Shown here piece after piece: positions 39,876 through 48,187 of a stretch of 64,000 nucleotides of DNA. The translations under genes and the position numbers were made by a program. The DNA comes from Microbacterium sp. W4I20. GTDB taxonomy: Bacteria; Actinomycetota; Actinomycetes; Actinomycetales; Microbacteriaceae. Numbering within the stretch: the stretch's first letter is position 1; the number at the start of each line of letters is the position of its first letter. The notes beneath the pieces are model-generated. The model saw nothing but the letters and a program-made list of their open reading frames with translations, made no database searches and was not told the DNA's origin. The stretch spans positions 806,001-870,000 of the forward strand of contig NZ_JAUSYB010000001.1 of the NCBI RefSeq assembly GCF_030816505.1, in the 5' to 3' direction.

Positions 39876-40718
39876 TCAGCGCGGGCAGACGCCCTTCTCG
39901 AGCAGCGACTCGTCGGTGGCGATCGCTCCGTCGACGTCGATGTCGATCACGGCTTCGCTGCCGACGATCTCGAGCCCGGTGAGCGTGAGTCCCGCCGGGA
40001 GCTGATCCGCGATGCACACGCGCTGCGGCTTGGTCAGGTCTTCGCCCACCGAGCCCAGCATCCCGCCGACGCCGTCGAAATCGACGTCCAGCCCGCCGAT
40101 GCTCAGCGACACCGGTGTGAGCTCGAGGTCACCCTCGACGGCGCCGGGCGTGAGCGTCAGGGAGATCGGGACGGAGGCGCCGAACACGGTGAACGACCCG
40201 CCGAGCGTGGCGTTCGGCGGTTCGAAGGCAACGCTCTCGACGGGCAGGTCGGTGCCGGCGAGCAGGGTCGTGAACTCGGCCTGGTCGACGCGGATCGTCC
40301 CGGACGCCCCGCCGAGGTCGCCGCCGCGCAATGGGATCCCCGTCGCCGTGACGTCGGCTGCACCGGTCACGCCCTCGAGGGTCACGGCATCCGTGGACAG
40401 ATGCAGCGTGTCGAGCCGGCCGCCGATGAGCTGCGGAAGCAGGATGCCTTCCGCCTCCACGTCGAGCTGCTGGTCGGCCGGAAGATCGAGCTGGTCGATG
40501 ACGAGCGAGCGCACCGTGCCGGGGAGGATCGAACGCGCGATGAACTCGGCGGCCACCACGAGCGCGGCCAGCAGGATCACCAGGATGAGCAGCACCCACG
40601 GCCAGCGGCGTCGACGGCGCCTCGGCTGCGCGGCATCCGCTCCCCCACCGGGGATGACGAGCGTCGGATGCTCGGCAGAGGCCTCCGGATACGGCAGGGT
40701 GTGGTTGTCGTCGCTCAT
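39876..40718 (-). CDS. DUF2993 (LmeA-like) phospholipid-binding membrane-anchored protein
   Basis: An N-terminal cytoplasmic segment rich in Pro, an arginine stretch RRRRRR, one membrane helix (WPWVLLILVILLAALVVAAEFIA) and an extracytoplasmic DUF2993 domain of about 220 residues with repeated beta-strand patterns ending SEAVIDIDVDGAIATDESLLEKGVCPR. LmeA of mycobacteria binds phosphatidylinositol and affects lipomannan length. The ATG at 40718 follows AGG repeats; another in-frame start six codons earlier is possible. 280 residues. Converges on the YihY gene. Confidence 0.82.
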   Translation of the reverse strand: MSDDNHTLPYPEASAEHPTLVIPGGGADAAQPRRRRRRWPWVLLILVILLAALVVAAEFIARSILPGTVRSLVIDQLDLPADQQLDVEAEGILLPQLIGGRLDTLHLSTDAVTLEGVTGAADVTATGIPLRGGDLGGASGTIRVDQAEFTTLLAGTDLPVESVAFEPPNATLGGSFTVFGASVPISLTLTPGAVEGDLELTPVSLSIGGLDVDFDGVGGMLGSVGEDLTKPQRVCIADQLPAGLTLTGLEIVGSEAVIDIDVDGAIATDESLLEKGVCPR

Positions 40719-40769
40719 CCTGCCATCCTGCCTCACGGTTCGGCGGCCCTGAAGTCCAGCGGCCTCGGG

Positions 40770-42434
40770 CTACTTGCGTTCCGGGGCCGAGACGCCGAGC
40801 AGATCGAGACCGTTGCGGAGCACCTGGCCCGTCGCGTCGTTCAACCACAGACGGGTGCGGTGCACGCTCTCAACGGGGCCATCGCCCAGCGGGATCACGC
40901 GGCACTTGGCATACCAGCCGTGGTACAGACCGGCGAGCTCCTCGAGGTAGCGCGCGACGCGATGCGGTTCACGGACCTCGGCGGCGTAGGCGACGATGCG
41001 CGGGAACTCCTGCAGCACGCCGAGCAGCGCGGCCTCGGTCTCGTGCGTCAGGAGCTCGGGAGCGAACTCAGAGCGGTCCACGCCGGAGTCGGCGGCGTTG
41101 CGGGCGACGTTGTGCGTGCGGGCGTGCGCGTACTGCACGTAGTGCACGGGGTTGTCGTTGTCGCTCTTCTGGAGCAGCTCGGGATCGAGGTCGAGCGGCG
41201 AGTCCGCGGGCGAGCGCTCCAGCGAGTAACGCAGCGCGTCGGTGCCGAGCCAGTCGAGCAGGTCATCCATCTCGATGATGTTGCCGGCGCGCTTGCTGAG
41301 GCGTGCACCGTTGATCGACACGATCTGTCCGATCAGCACCTGAACGTTCTTCTCCGGGTCCTCCCCCGCCGCGCCGGCGATCGCCTTCAGGCGGTGCACG
41401 TAGCCGTGGTGGTCGGCGCCGAGCAGGTAGATCTTGTTCTGGAAACCGCGGTCGCCCTTGTTCAGGTAATACGCGGCGTCGGCGGCGAAATAGGTGTACT
41501 CGCCGTTCGAGCGGCGGATCACGCGGTCCTTATCGTCGCCGAAGTCGGTCGTGCGCACCCACACAGCGCCGTCCTCGTCGAAGACGTGGCCCTGCTCGCG
41601 CAGACGGTCGACGGCCTGGTCGATGAGACTCGTGCCGTCGGCATCCTTCGCGTGCAGCGTGCGCTCGGAGAACCAGTTGTCGAAAGGCACGTTGAAGCGG
41701 TCGAGCGAGTGCTTGATCTCGGCGAGCTGGTACTCGTAGGCGAGGTCGAGTGCGACGGAGTGCTGCTCGTGCTCGGGCAGCGCGAGCAGATCGGGCCGCG
41801 CCTCGAGCACGCGCCCGGCGAGCACGGCGATGTACTCGCCCGGGTATCCGCCCTCGGGCGTGGGCTCGCCCTTCGCCGCTGCGAGCACCGACAGGGCGAA
41901 GCGGTCCATCTGCGCACCGGCGTCGTTGATGTAGTACTCGCGCACGGCGCGCGCGCCGCTCGCGGTGAGCAGGCGGACGATCGAGTCCCCGAGGGCAGCC
42001 CAGCGCGTGTGGGCGATGTGCAGCGGGCCGGTGGGGTTCGCCGAGACGAACTCGACGTTGACGCTCACACCTGCCTGCGAGGTGTTCGTCCCGTACCCGG
42101 GGCCGGCGTCGACGATGATCTTCGCGAGCGCACCCGCGGCGGCGGCATCCAGACGAATGTTGATGAACCCGGGTCCGGCGACCTCGGCGCTCGCCACTCC
42201 GTCGACACCGGCGAGTCCGTCGGCGATCTGCTGTGCCAGTTCCCGCGGATTCGTGGCGAACGTCTTCGCCAGACGCATCGCGACATTGGATGACCAGTCA
42301 CCATGGTCCCGGTTGCGCGGGCGCTCGAAGACGATGTCGGATGCAGCGAGCCCGAGCGGCTCGCCGGGACGTCGTTCCTCGGCGATCGGAGCGAGGACGG
42401 CGAGGAGGGCTTCGGCGAGCTTTTCAGGGTTCAT
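40770..42434 (-). CDS. argS: Arginyl-tRNA synthetase
   Basis: Class Ia synthetase charging tRNA-Arg. HIGH-type motif in [20 protein letters not shown] (HIAH), KMSKS-type motif [10 protein letters not shown], and the C-terminal DALR anticodon domain with [14 protein letters not shown]. An N-terminal Add1 domain (about residues 1-85) reads the D-loop. 554 residues. The ATG lies nine bases after TAAACT, giving a very short or absent 5' leader. It is upstream of lysA, a conserved argS-lysA neighbourhood interrupted by two genes. Confidence 0.97.
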   Translation of the reverse strand: MNPEKLAEALLAVLAPIAEERRPGEPLGLAASDIVFERPRNRDHGDWSSNVAMRLAKTFATNPRELAQQIADGLAGVDGVASAEVAGPGFINIRLDAAAAGALAKIIVDAGPGYGTNTSQAGVSVNVEFVSANPTGPLHIAHTRWAALGDSIVRLLTASGARAVREYYINDAGAQMDRFALSVLAAAKGEPTPEGGYPGEYIAVLAGRVLEARPDLLALPEHEQHSVALDLAYEYQLAEIKHSLDRFNVPFDNWFSERTLHAKDADGTSLIDQAVDRLREQGHVFDEDGAVWVRTTDFGDDKDRVIRRSNGEYTYFAADAAYYLNKGDRGFQNKIYLLGADHHGYVHRLKAIAGAAGEDPEKNVQVLIGQIVSINGARLSKRAGNIIEMDDLLDWLGTDALRYSLERSPADSPLDLDPELLQKSDNDNPVHYVQYAHARTHNVARNAADSGVDRSEFAPELLTHETEAALLGVLQEFPRIVAYAAEVREPHRVARYLEELAGLYHGWYAKCRVIPLGDGPVESVHRTRLWLNDATGQVLRNGLDLLGVSAPERK

Positions 42435-42515
42435 AGCCGTCCCAGTTTACGGGCCGCGATCACCCCGACCGACGACCGGACGGCGCGTGGAATTCGTATT
42501 TGGTTTCCGATGATC

Positions 42516-42521
42516 TACTCT
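42516..42521 (+). promoter_or_regulatory. -10 element (TACTCT) of the SGNH hydrolase gene, leaderless spacing
   Basis: TACTCT-N6-ATG fits the ATG at 42528; an upstream ATG at 42510 overlaps the promoter itself and is thus unlikely. Confidence 0.45.
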
Positions 42522-42527
42522 CATGCA

Positions 42528-43343
42528 ATGCACGCCTCCGCCGCCCGACGCCGACTGCGCACCGCGGGAATCGCCCTCGCCCTGCTCCTCGCCGTCGCGG
42601 CAGGCGTTCTCGGCGTGTGGCGACCGTGGACTCCGCTGCCCGCGACAGCCCCCGTCGGGGCCTCTGCGGAAGGCCAGGCCGGTGCACCCGCCGCGATCGC
42701 GCCGGCACCCCTGACGCTGCCCGAGAATCCGACCGTGCTGGTGTTCGGAGACTCCTGGACGTACGGGTCCGCGGCGAATGTGCCCACGCTCGGATACGCG
42801 TACGTCCTCGCGGATCTGCTGCACGGCAAGACGATCGTGAACGGCGTCCGCGGCAGCGGCTACCTCAAGCCGGGCATCGACGGCCCCACGTTCGGCGAGC
42901 GCATCACTCTCCTCAACCCGGCGCTCGACCCGGACCTCATCGTCATCCAGGGGTCCATCAACGACCGGGCACAGGGCGTGGCCGGATACCGCGAGGCGGT
43001 GACCGCCGCGTGGGATGCCCTGGCGGCGAAGTACCCCGAGGCCGTGATCGTCGTGCTCGGACCCGCTCCGCACGAGCTGCCCGTGGGAACGGAGACCGCT
43101 CGCATCGACACCGACCTCTCCGAGCTCGCCGCTGCGCGCGGCTGGTGGTACATCTCCCCCATCGCCCTCGACTGGATCACCGACCAGAACTACCTCGCGG
43201 TCATCGACGTGGACCTCGGGCGCAAGCATCCGTCCACCGAGGGCCACCGTTACCTCGCCGAGAAGCTCGTCAGCGCCCTCGACGAGTTGCGCGGCGCTCC
43301 GGTCACCGAGGCCGGCGGGTCGGAGACCACCCCCGACGAGTGA
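42528..43343 (+). CDS. Secreted or membrane-anchored SGNH/GDSL hydrolase
   Basis: A signal/anchor helix (RRLRTAGIALALLLAVAAGVLGVW), then a SGNH domain with VFGDSWTYGSA (nucleophile Ser), a Gly block VRGSGYLKPG, Asn in QGSINDRA, and the Asp-His pair in IDVDLGRKHPSTEGH. This class includes acyl esterases of wall polysaccharides and lipids; the substrate is unknown. 271 residues. The start is chosen by the leaderless -10; the longer open frame upstream to 42303 lies opposite argS. Confidence 0.88.
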   Translation: MHASAARRRLRTAGIALALLLAVAAGVLGVWRPWTPLPATAPVGASAEGQAGAPAAIAPAPLTLPENPTVLVFGDSWTYGSAANVPTLGYAYVLADLLHGKTIVNGVRGSGYLKPGIDGPTFGERITLLNPALDPDLIVIQGSINDRAQGVAGYREAVTAAWDALAAKYPEAVIVVLGPAPHELPVGTETARIDTDLSELAAARGWWYISPIALDWITDQNYLAVIDVDLGRKHPSTEGHRYLAEKLVSALDELRGAPVTEAGGSETTPDE

Positions 43344-43359
43344 TATCGTCGTTCGGTAC

Positions 43360-43432
43360 GCCTCCGTAGCTCAGTGGATAGAGCGCCGGTTTCCGGTACC
43401 GTAGGTCGCAGGTTCGACTCCTGTCGGGGGCA
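43360..43432 (+). tRNA. tRNA-Arg (anticodon CCG)
   Basis: A 73-base cloverleaf: acceptor GCCTCCG/CGGGGGC, D-arm GCTC/GAGC with A20, anticodon loop TTCCGGT giving CCG (reads CGG), T-arm GCAGG-TTCGACT-CCTGT, discriminator A. The anticodon stem has a C-U mismatch at its base (27-43). CCA is not encoded. Confidence 0.95.
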
Positions 43433-43433
43433 C

Positions 43434-43479
43434 GTATGCGAAAAGGGATCGCCCGCCAGGGCGGTCCCTTTTCGCATAC
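43434..43479 (+). terminator. 20-bp hairpin directly after tRNA-Arg
   Basis: The arm starting at 43434 (20 bases) pairs with the arm ending at 43479 with a single G-U, enclosing a six-base loop CGCCAG. The T-run inside the 3' arm (CCCTTTT) could serve termination. It shares its core, GGGA(C/T)CG.CCGCC, with two other hairpins at 43605 and 45530. Confidence 0.75.
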
Positions 43480-43512
43480 TAGGTAACCCTCTACTGAGGG
43501 GCCCCATTTGCC
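43479..43512. repeat. Direct repeat copy 1 after hairpin
   Basis: CTAGGTAACCCTCTACTGAG and the following GGGCCCCATTTGCC recur 175 bases later with few changes. Each copy begins at the end of a long hairpin. Confidence 0.7.
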
Positions 43513-43604
43513 CGAGGCTCCGCGCGCCGCCCATCTCTCCAGAACGCGACGACGCCCACCGGACAAGGCGGCGTGCGGAGTGGCAAATGGGGACGCGGGG
43601 GCAC

Positions 43605-43654
43605 GAAATCGCAGAAGGGGACCGTCCGCCAGGACGGTCCCCTTCTGTGATTTC
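43605..43654 (+). terminator. 23-bp hairpin, second of a related family
   Basis: The arm 43605-43627 pairs with 43632-43654 over 23 bases with one G-U and a four-base GCCA loop. The core GGGGACCGTCC/GGACGGTCCCC resembles the hairpins at 43434 and 45530. It lies between tRNA-Arg and the end of the TetR gene, so it could be a two-way terminator for that gene. Confidence 0.7.
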
Positions 43655-43686
43655 TAGGTAACCCCGTACTGAGGGGCCTATTTGCC
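43654..43686. repeat. Direct repeat copy 2 after hairpin
   Basis: CTAGGTAACCCCGTACTGAG plus GGGCCTATTTGCC, near-identical to 43479-43512. The hairpin-plus-tail unit is therefore duplicated. Confidence 0.7.
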
Positions 43687-43714
43687 GGAATGACTCCGCG
43701 AGATGGGCGTGATC

Positions 43715-44278
43715 TCACTCGTTGATCCAGCCCTGTATGTCGTTCCATACCGTCGTCAGAGACTCCTCGAGTGAGTGATCGGAAGGACCTTCCAGCCATC
43801 TGTCCATCGCGAGGTCGAAACAGGTCACTGCGAGGGCTGCCAGTGTGTGAGCCTGCTCAGAGTCGATGCCGCGCTGGTCCAATGACTGCGCGATGGCGCG
43901 CGCGAGGTAATGACTGCGGAGAAGATCACGCTCGTGCAGCGCCGGTTCACTGTGAACGATGCTGCGTCGACGCGCGATCTCTTCTCGCCAGCCTTGGATG
44001 CCTCGGCATGCGGCTGCGAGACCCGCGCGCACAGTGGCGGTTCCGCCGCTTTCCGCGGGGACCGAGGCCATGAAGTCGCTCACCGCCTGAGGAAACTCGC
44101 GATCTCGGAGAAACAGCACATCGCGTTTGTCGGAGAAGTGGCGAAAGAACGTCCGCGTGGTCAGGCCAGCCGCCTCGGCGATCTGGGGAACGGTCGTCCC
44201 CGCGTACCCCTGTGCGGCGAACAGGGCCATCGCCGCAGCTTCGAGCCGCAGTGCGGCATCAGGTGACCATCGAGGCAT
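43715..44278 (-). CDS. TetR-family transcriptional regulator
   Basis: 187 residues. N-terminal helix-turn-helix AAAMALFAAQGYAGTTVPQIAEAAGLTTRTFFRHFSDKRDVLF, followed by a ligand-binding helical domain with no family I recognise. It is divergent from a zinc-free MDR dehydrogenase gene, and two palindromes lie in the shared promoter, so it most likely represses both. The ATG at 44278 is chosen; 17 codons further upstream would cover the operators. Confidence 0.9.
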   Translation of the reverse strand: MPRWSPDAALRLEAAAMALFAAQGYAGTTVPQIAEAAGLTTRTFFRHFSDKRDVLFLRDREFPQAVSDFMASVPAESGGTATVRAGLAAACRGIQGWREEIARRRSIVHSEPALHERDLLRSHYLARAIAQSLDQRGIDSEQAHTLAALAVTCFDLAMDRWLEGPSDHSLEESLTTVWNDIQGWINE

Positions 44279-44289
44279 GAACTCATGAT

Positions 44290-44332
44290 GACACGAACTG
44301 TCGTAGGCTGACCATTGACGACACGACATGTC
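44290..44332. promoter_or_regulatory. Two TetR-type operators flanking a -10 (TAGGCT)
   Basis: Two 13-base sites of the form GACA-N5-TGTC, GACACGAACTGTC (44290-44302) and GACACGACATGTC (44320-44332), have centres 30 bp apart. TAGGCT (44304-44309), the plausible -10 of the dehydrogenase gene, lies between them, so repressor bound at either site would block the polymerase. The regulator gene starts 12 bases from the first site. Confidence 0.7.
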
Positions 44333-44355
44333 ATCGGGATCGGGGATGGGACGAG

Positions 44356-45492
44356 ATGAGCGAAAACAGCGCGGCGTGGATGGATTCGCCCTACGCGGAT
44401 CTGGGGGTTCGAGGAGCCCCGATGCCGAAGGCAGGGAAGGGACAGTTGCTCATCGAGGTACGCGCCGTGGCAGTGAACCCGCTCGACGCGATCATCCAGT
44501 CCAACGGCACCGTCATGTACGGCTGGTTGCAGTACCCGGTGATCCTCGGGGAAGACGTCGCGGGCATCGTCGTGGAGACCGGTACCGGCGTGAAGGACTT
44601 TGCCGTCGGAGATCGGGTCGTGGCGTACGCGATGGGCCTCGAGAAGGGGCGGGACGAGGCTTCCGAAAGCGGCTTCCAGGCTTACGCCGCCGTCGACGCG
44701 GCCCTGGCCGCCCCCCTTCCCTCCACCATCGCCTTCGAAGACGGGGTAGTCCTGCCATTGGCAATCTCGACTGCGGCGGCAGGCCTGTTCGAGGAAGGCC
44801 AACTCGGACTGGACTACTCGCATCTCGGAAACGTGGCCCCGCGCGAAGAGATCGTCGTGGTCTGGGGCGGCGCGACGGCCGTCGGAGGCAACGCGATCCA
44901 GCTCGCCCGAGCAGCCGGCTATCGGGTCGTCGCGACAGCCTCCCCCAAGAATCACGATCAGATGAGGCGGCTGGGAGCGGAAGCCGTCTACGACTATCGT
45001 GACCCCGAAGCTGCGGACCACATCATCGAAGAGGTCCGCAGCTCCGTCGTTGCGGGCATTCTCGCCGTCGCGGTCGGGTCTGCCGAGCCCTCGCTCAGGA
45101 TCGCGCGCGCGACCAGGGCCACGAAGATCGCGATGGCGAGCCCTCCGGTCTCGTTCTACGAACAGCCTCGCCGTCGTGGTCTCTCCCTCGCCCGCACCCG
45201 CCTCTTCCTGAGGCTCGGAACGCGAACTGCACTCCTGCAGGTGCGCAGTCGCGCCCACGGGATCAGAGCATCGTTCATCTGGGGAAGCGCCATCGCCACG
45301 TCCCCTGTGGGCCCGGCCATCTGGGGCGAATATCTCCCTGCCGCTCTCGCCTCCGGCAGCCACCACCTCTACCCGGAAGCCCGAATCGAGGGCGATGGCC
45401 TTCCGGCGATCCAAGCAGCCATCGACACCCTCCGCCGCGGTGTATCTGCACAGAAGCTCGTCGTAACCCTCGACCCAGCAGTAAGGACATGA
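44356..45492 (+). CDS. Zinc-binding-type dehydrogenase / quinone reductase-like MDR protein
   Basis: Medium-chain dehydrogenase/reductase fold of 378 residues. GroES-like N-terminal domain (LLIEVRAVAVNPLDAIIQ, PVILGEDVAGIVVETG, VGDRVVAYAMG) and Rossmann domain (VVVWGGATAVGGNAIQLARAAGYRVVATASPKNH, LGAEAVYDYRDP). The catalytic and structural zinc cysteines are missing, as in the QOR/enoyl-reductase (ToxD-like) branch. Target of the divergent TetR regulator. Substrate unknown. Confidence 0.87.
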   Translation: MSENSAAWMDSPYADLGVRGAPMPKAGKGQLLIEVRAVAVNPLDAIIQSNGTVMYGWLQYPVILGEDVAGIVVETGTGVKDFAVGDRVVAYAMGLEKGRDEASESGFQAYAAVDAALAAPLPSTIAFEDGVVLPLAISTAAAGLFEEGQLGLDYSHLGNVAPREEIVVVWGGATAVGGNAIQLARAAGYRVVATASPKNHDQMRRLGAEAVYDYRDPEAADHIIEEVRSSVVAGILAVAVGSAEPSLRIARATRATKIAMASPPVSFYEQPRRRGLSLARTRLFLRLGTRTALLQVRSRAHGIRASFIWGSAIATSPVGPAIWGEYLPAALASGSHHLYPEARIEGDGLPAIQAAIDTLRRGVSAQKLVVTLDPAVRT

Positions 45493-45529
45493 AGTCACTC
45501 CACGAACCGTCGGGCGGAGACGGCGTGTT

Positions 45530-45569
45530 CACCGAAGGGGACCGTCCGCGAGGACGGCCCCCTTCGGTG
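45530..45569. terminator. 18-bp hairpin, third of the related family
   Basis: CACCGAAGGGGACCGTCC (45530-45547) pairs with GGACGGCCCCCTTCGGTG (45552-45569) with one mismatch and a GCGA loop. It sits between the convergent dehydrogenase (stop 45492) and cyclodeaminase-like (stop 45585) genes and may end both. Confidence 0.7.
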
Positions 45570-45584
45570 TACTCCCCTTCGCGT

Positions 45585-46205
45585 CTAATCGTCGAACGCC
45601 GCAGACAGCTTCCGCGCAACCCCACCCGCCGCCTCCTGCACCACGCGGAACCGCTCGACCGCTGCGACCAGCGACGGATGGTCACCCTTCCGCGCCCCAT
45701 GCCGCGACGCCGTCTGCAGGTTCGCTCGCAGGTTGGTGGATACGCCGCGGATGCCAGTCGCGAGAGCATCCGCCGCGATGCACAGGTCCGCAGCGAGGCT
45801 CGGATTGCCCACTTCGGCAAGCAGGCACAGTTCGGGAAGCAACCGCTCGCCCGCTTCGCCTATCGCGGCGGAAGACACGGCCGCGTGCACGGCAGCCTCA
45901 CGGACGCGCTCGTCGCGCTCTGGATCCGACGAGTTCAGCGCGAGCGCCGCCCCGAACTCTGCGGATCGCACCTCGTCCGCCTCGGCGGCGGTCAAGACAT
46001 CTTCGCGCCACCGCGTGAGCCGAGCGGCAGACTCGGCCGCCTGCCCATCATCGGTGTACTCCGCGACCATTCTGAGCAGCGCCGCGGAGATGCCGAGAAT
46101 CACCCCGCACGCCGCGCCACCACCCGGTGCGCCGGTGGGCTGGGCAAGTTCGCTCAGCCAGTCGGAGAGCGGTACGGACGTCGGAACGGGAACGGTCTCA
46201 TCCAT
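45585..46205 (-). CDS. Cyclodeaminase/cyclohydrolase family protein (FTCD C-terminal-like)
   Basis: 206 residues of the helical FTCD_C/FchA fold: LSELAQPTGAPGGGAACGVILGISAALLRMV, the glycine-rich PGGGA block that binds folate in this family, and LLPELCLLAEVGNPSLAADLCIAADAL. Members act as formiminotetrahydrofolate cyclodeaminase or methenyl-THF cyclohydrolase. No folate or histidine-degradation gene is adjacent. Start chosen at the ATG at 46205; a GTG three codons earlier is possible. Confidence 0.82.
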   Translation of the reverse strand: MDETVPVPTSVPLSDWLSELAQPTGAPGGGAACGVILGISAALLRMVAEYTDDGQAAESAARLTRWREDVLTAAEADEVRSAEFGAALALNSSDPERDERVREAAVHAAVSSAAIGEAGERLLPELCLLAEVGNPSLAADLCIAADALATGIRGVSTNLRANLQTASRHGARKGDHPSLVAAVERFRVVQEAAGGVARKLSAAFDD

Positions 46206-46241
46206 CCGCGCCACAATAGCCGGTCGTGATTAGGTTGTGCA

Positions 46242-46252
46242 CAATTGAATTG
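46242..46252. promoter_or_regulatory. OhrR box
   Basis: CAATTGAATTG is a perfect CAATT-N-AATTG palindrome 17 bases before the ohrR start. It matches the core of known OhrR operators. It lies in the divergent region, so it would autoregulate ohrR-ohr. Confidence 0.7.
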
Positions 46253-46269
46253 CGTGACATGGTTGAGGT

Positions 46270-46731
46270 ATGGCCGTGACCGATGAGATGGTGTGCTTCT
46301 CGCTCTACTCCGCTGCGCGCGCCACCACCCAGGCGTACCGCGCCCTGCTCGCACCGTGGGGACTGACGTATCCGCAGTACCTCGTGCTCGCGATCCTCTG
46401 GCACGAGGGCGACCAGACCATCGGCTCGCTCGGCGAAGCCATGCAGCTCGACTCCGGGACTCTCTCCCCTCTCGTCCGACGTCTTGAACAGGCCGGCCAC
46501 GTCGCCCGCGCGCGCCGGAGTGACGATGAGCGGGTGGTCACGGTCGCGCTCACGCTGGCCGGACACGCGCTCCGACACGACCTCGCGTCGATACCCGCTC
46601 AGGTGGCGCGTTTCTCCGGCATCCACGACGATGCCCACCGCCGCCGACTGATCGCCGAGCTGCAGGAGCTCACCGCTCTCCTCCAGGACGCCACGACCGA
46701 CGCCGCCGCGCACGCGCGCAGCGGCGCATGA
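46270..46731 (+). CDS. ohrR: MarR-family organic-hydroperoxide sensor OhrR
   Basis: 153 residues, winged-helix MarR fold. The N-terminal peroxide-sensing cysteine is in MVCFSLYSAARA (Cys9), matching LCFALYxAS of OhrR; PQYLVLAILWHEGD, LDSGTLSPLVRRLEQAGHV and RSDDERVVTVALT are the DNA-binding helices and wing. No second cysteine is seen, so it is likely the one-Cys type, regenerated by mixed disulfide with a small thiol. Directly upstream of ohr, with GAGGT before the ATG. Confidence 0.93.
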   Translation: MAVTDEMVCFSLYSAARATTQAYRALLAPWGLTYPQYLVLAILWHEGDQTIGSLGEAMQLDSGTLSPLVRRLEQAGHVARARRSDDERVVTVALTLAGHALRHDLASIPAQVARFSGIHDDAHRRRLIAELQELTALLQDATTDAAAHARSGA

Positions 46732-46760
46732 CCACCACGACAGAAGGAAGAACCGCACCC

Positions 46761-47183
46761 ATGGAAGCTCTCTACACCGCAGAAGCCCTCGCCACCGGGG
46801 CAGGCCGAGACGGACACGTCGCCACGAGCGATCGCCGCGTCGAGTTCGATCTGGCGATCCCGAAGGAGATGGGCGGCAGCGGTGACGGCGCAAACCCTGA
46901 GCAGCTGTTCGCGGCCGGTTACGCGGCCTGCTTCCACTCCGCCCTGCAGAGCGTCGCCCGCACGCAGAAAGTGCGCATCGCCGACACCTCGGTCGGCGCG
47001 CGCGTGCAGATCGGATCGAACGGCCAGGGCGGCTTCGGTCTCGCCGTCGAGCTCGAGGTCGTGATCCCGGAACTCCCGCACGACCAGGCGCAGGCACTCG
47101 CGGATGCCGCGCACCAGGTGTGCCCGTATTCGAACGCGACCCGCGGCAACATCGACGTCACGATCACGGTCTCCGACGACTGA
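46761..47183 (+). CDS. ohr: Organic hydroperoxide resistance protein Ohr
   Basis: Thiol peroxidase reducing organic hydroperoxides. 140 residues starting MEALYTAEALATGAGRDG, with the two catalytic cysteines in YAACFHSAL and VCPYSNATRGNI. The ATG at 46761 is preferred over the ATGA overlap at 46728 because the shorter protein matches the family start and GAAGGAAG lies upstream. Under OhrR control. Confidence 0.95.
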   Translation: MEALYTAEALATGAGRDGHVATSDRRVEFDLAIPKEMGGSGDGANPEQLFAAGYAACFHSALQSVARTQKVRIADTSVGARVQIGSNGQGGFGLAVELEVVIPELPHDQAQALADAAHQVCPYSNATRGNIDVTITVSDD

Positions 47184-47202
47184 CCCGAAAGGCACTCACA
47201 TC

Positions 47203-48180
47203 ATGCGCGCACTCATCCATCCCACGTTCGGCGCCCCCGAAGACGTCCTGACCGTCGAGGACCGCCCGGTCCCCGAGCCCGGTCCCGGACAGGTGCGCCT
47301 GCGCATCGTCCTCTCCCCCATCCACAACCACGACCTGTGGACGGTGCGCGGCACCTACGGCTTCAAGCCTGAGCTGCCCGCGGCGTCCGGCACCGAGGCG
47401 CTCGGCGTCGTCGATGCTCTCGGCGACGGTGTCGACACGCTCGCCGTCGGTCAGCGCGTCGCCACGGGAGGAACCTTCGGCGCCTGGGCGGAGTACATCG
47501 TCGCGAACGCCGCCGGGCTCATCCCGGTGCCCGACTCCCTGCCCGACGAGAGCGCCGCGCAGCTCGTCTCGATGCCCTTCAGCACCATGACGCTGCTGCA
47601 GTTCCTCGACGTGGAGGAAGGCGACTGGATCGTGCAGAACGCCGCCAACGGCGCGGTCGGACGGATGCTGGCGCAGCTCGGTGCCGCGCGAGGGATCAAC
47701 GTGCTGGGCCTCGTCCGCCGCTCCGCCGGCGTCGAAGAACTCCGGGCACAGGGCATCGAGAACGTCATCGCCACCGACCAGGACGACTGGCGGGAGCAAG
47801 CCGAGGCACTCACCGGCGGAGCAGCCATCGTCGCCGGAGTCGATTCCGTCGGCGGTGCCGCTGCCGGCCAGGTGCTGTCCCTCATCGCCGAAGGGGGCAC
47901 GCTGGTCGCCTTCGGCGCGATGGACTCCCCCACGATGGAGATCGCCTCCTCCGACGTGATCTTCAAGCAGGCCACGGTGAAGGGCTTCTGGGGCAGCAAG
48001 GTGATCCCCGCCCTCGATCCCGCTGAGCGGAGCGCCCTGTTCGGCGAGCTGTTCCAGCGCGTCGGTGACGGCACGCTCACGCTGCCGGTCTCCGGAGTCT
48101 TCGACGCCGCCGACATCGCCGACGCCGTGCGCGCGAGCGGAACCCCCGGTCGCGTGGGCAAGGTGCTGCTGCGCTTCTGA
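47203..48180 (+). CDS. Zinc-binding alcohol dehydrogenase / quinone reductase-like MDR protein
   Basis: 325-residue MDR protein: PVPEPGPGQVRLRIVLSPIHNHDLWTVRG, SGTEALGVVDALG, VGQRVATGG, then Rossmann VQNAANGAVGRMLAQLGAARGINVLGLVRR. No zinc-ligand cysteines, so QOR-like (trans-2-enoyl or quinone reductase). It follows ohr by 19 bases and may be in the same peroxide-induced unit, consistent with detoxifying enals or quinones; that is inference. Confidence 0.87.
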   Translation: MRALIHPTFGAPEDVLTVEDRPVPEPGPGQVRLRIVLSPIHNHDLWTVRGTYGFKPELPAASGTEALGVVDALGDGVDTLAVGQRVATGGTFGAWAEYIVANAAGLIPVPDSLPDESAAQLVSMPFSTMTLLQFLDVEEGDWIVQNAANGAVGRMLAQLGAARGINVLGLVRRSAGVEELRAQGIENVIATDQDDWREQAEALTGGAAIVAGVDSVGGAAAGQVLSLIAEGGTLVAFGAMDSPTMEIASSDVIFKQATVKGFWGSKVIPALDPAERSALFGELFQRVGDGTLTLPVSGVFDAADIADAVRASGTPGRVGKVLLRF

Positions 48181-48187
48181 GGGCGCC

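Noticed and set aside
43250..43534. Minus-strand frame containing RQESNLRPTVPETGALSTEL
   Set aside because: This is the well-known false protein produced by translating the complement of a tRNA; here it overlaps tRNA-Arg.
43360..45585. A genomic island inserted at tRNA-Arg
   Set aside because: There is no integrase and no repeat of the tRNA 3' end at the other side; the genes present look like ordinary accessory genes. The hairpins are interesting but do not define island ends.
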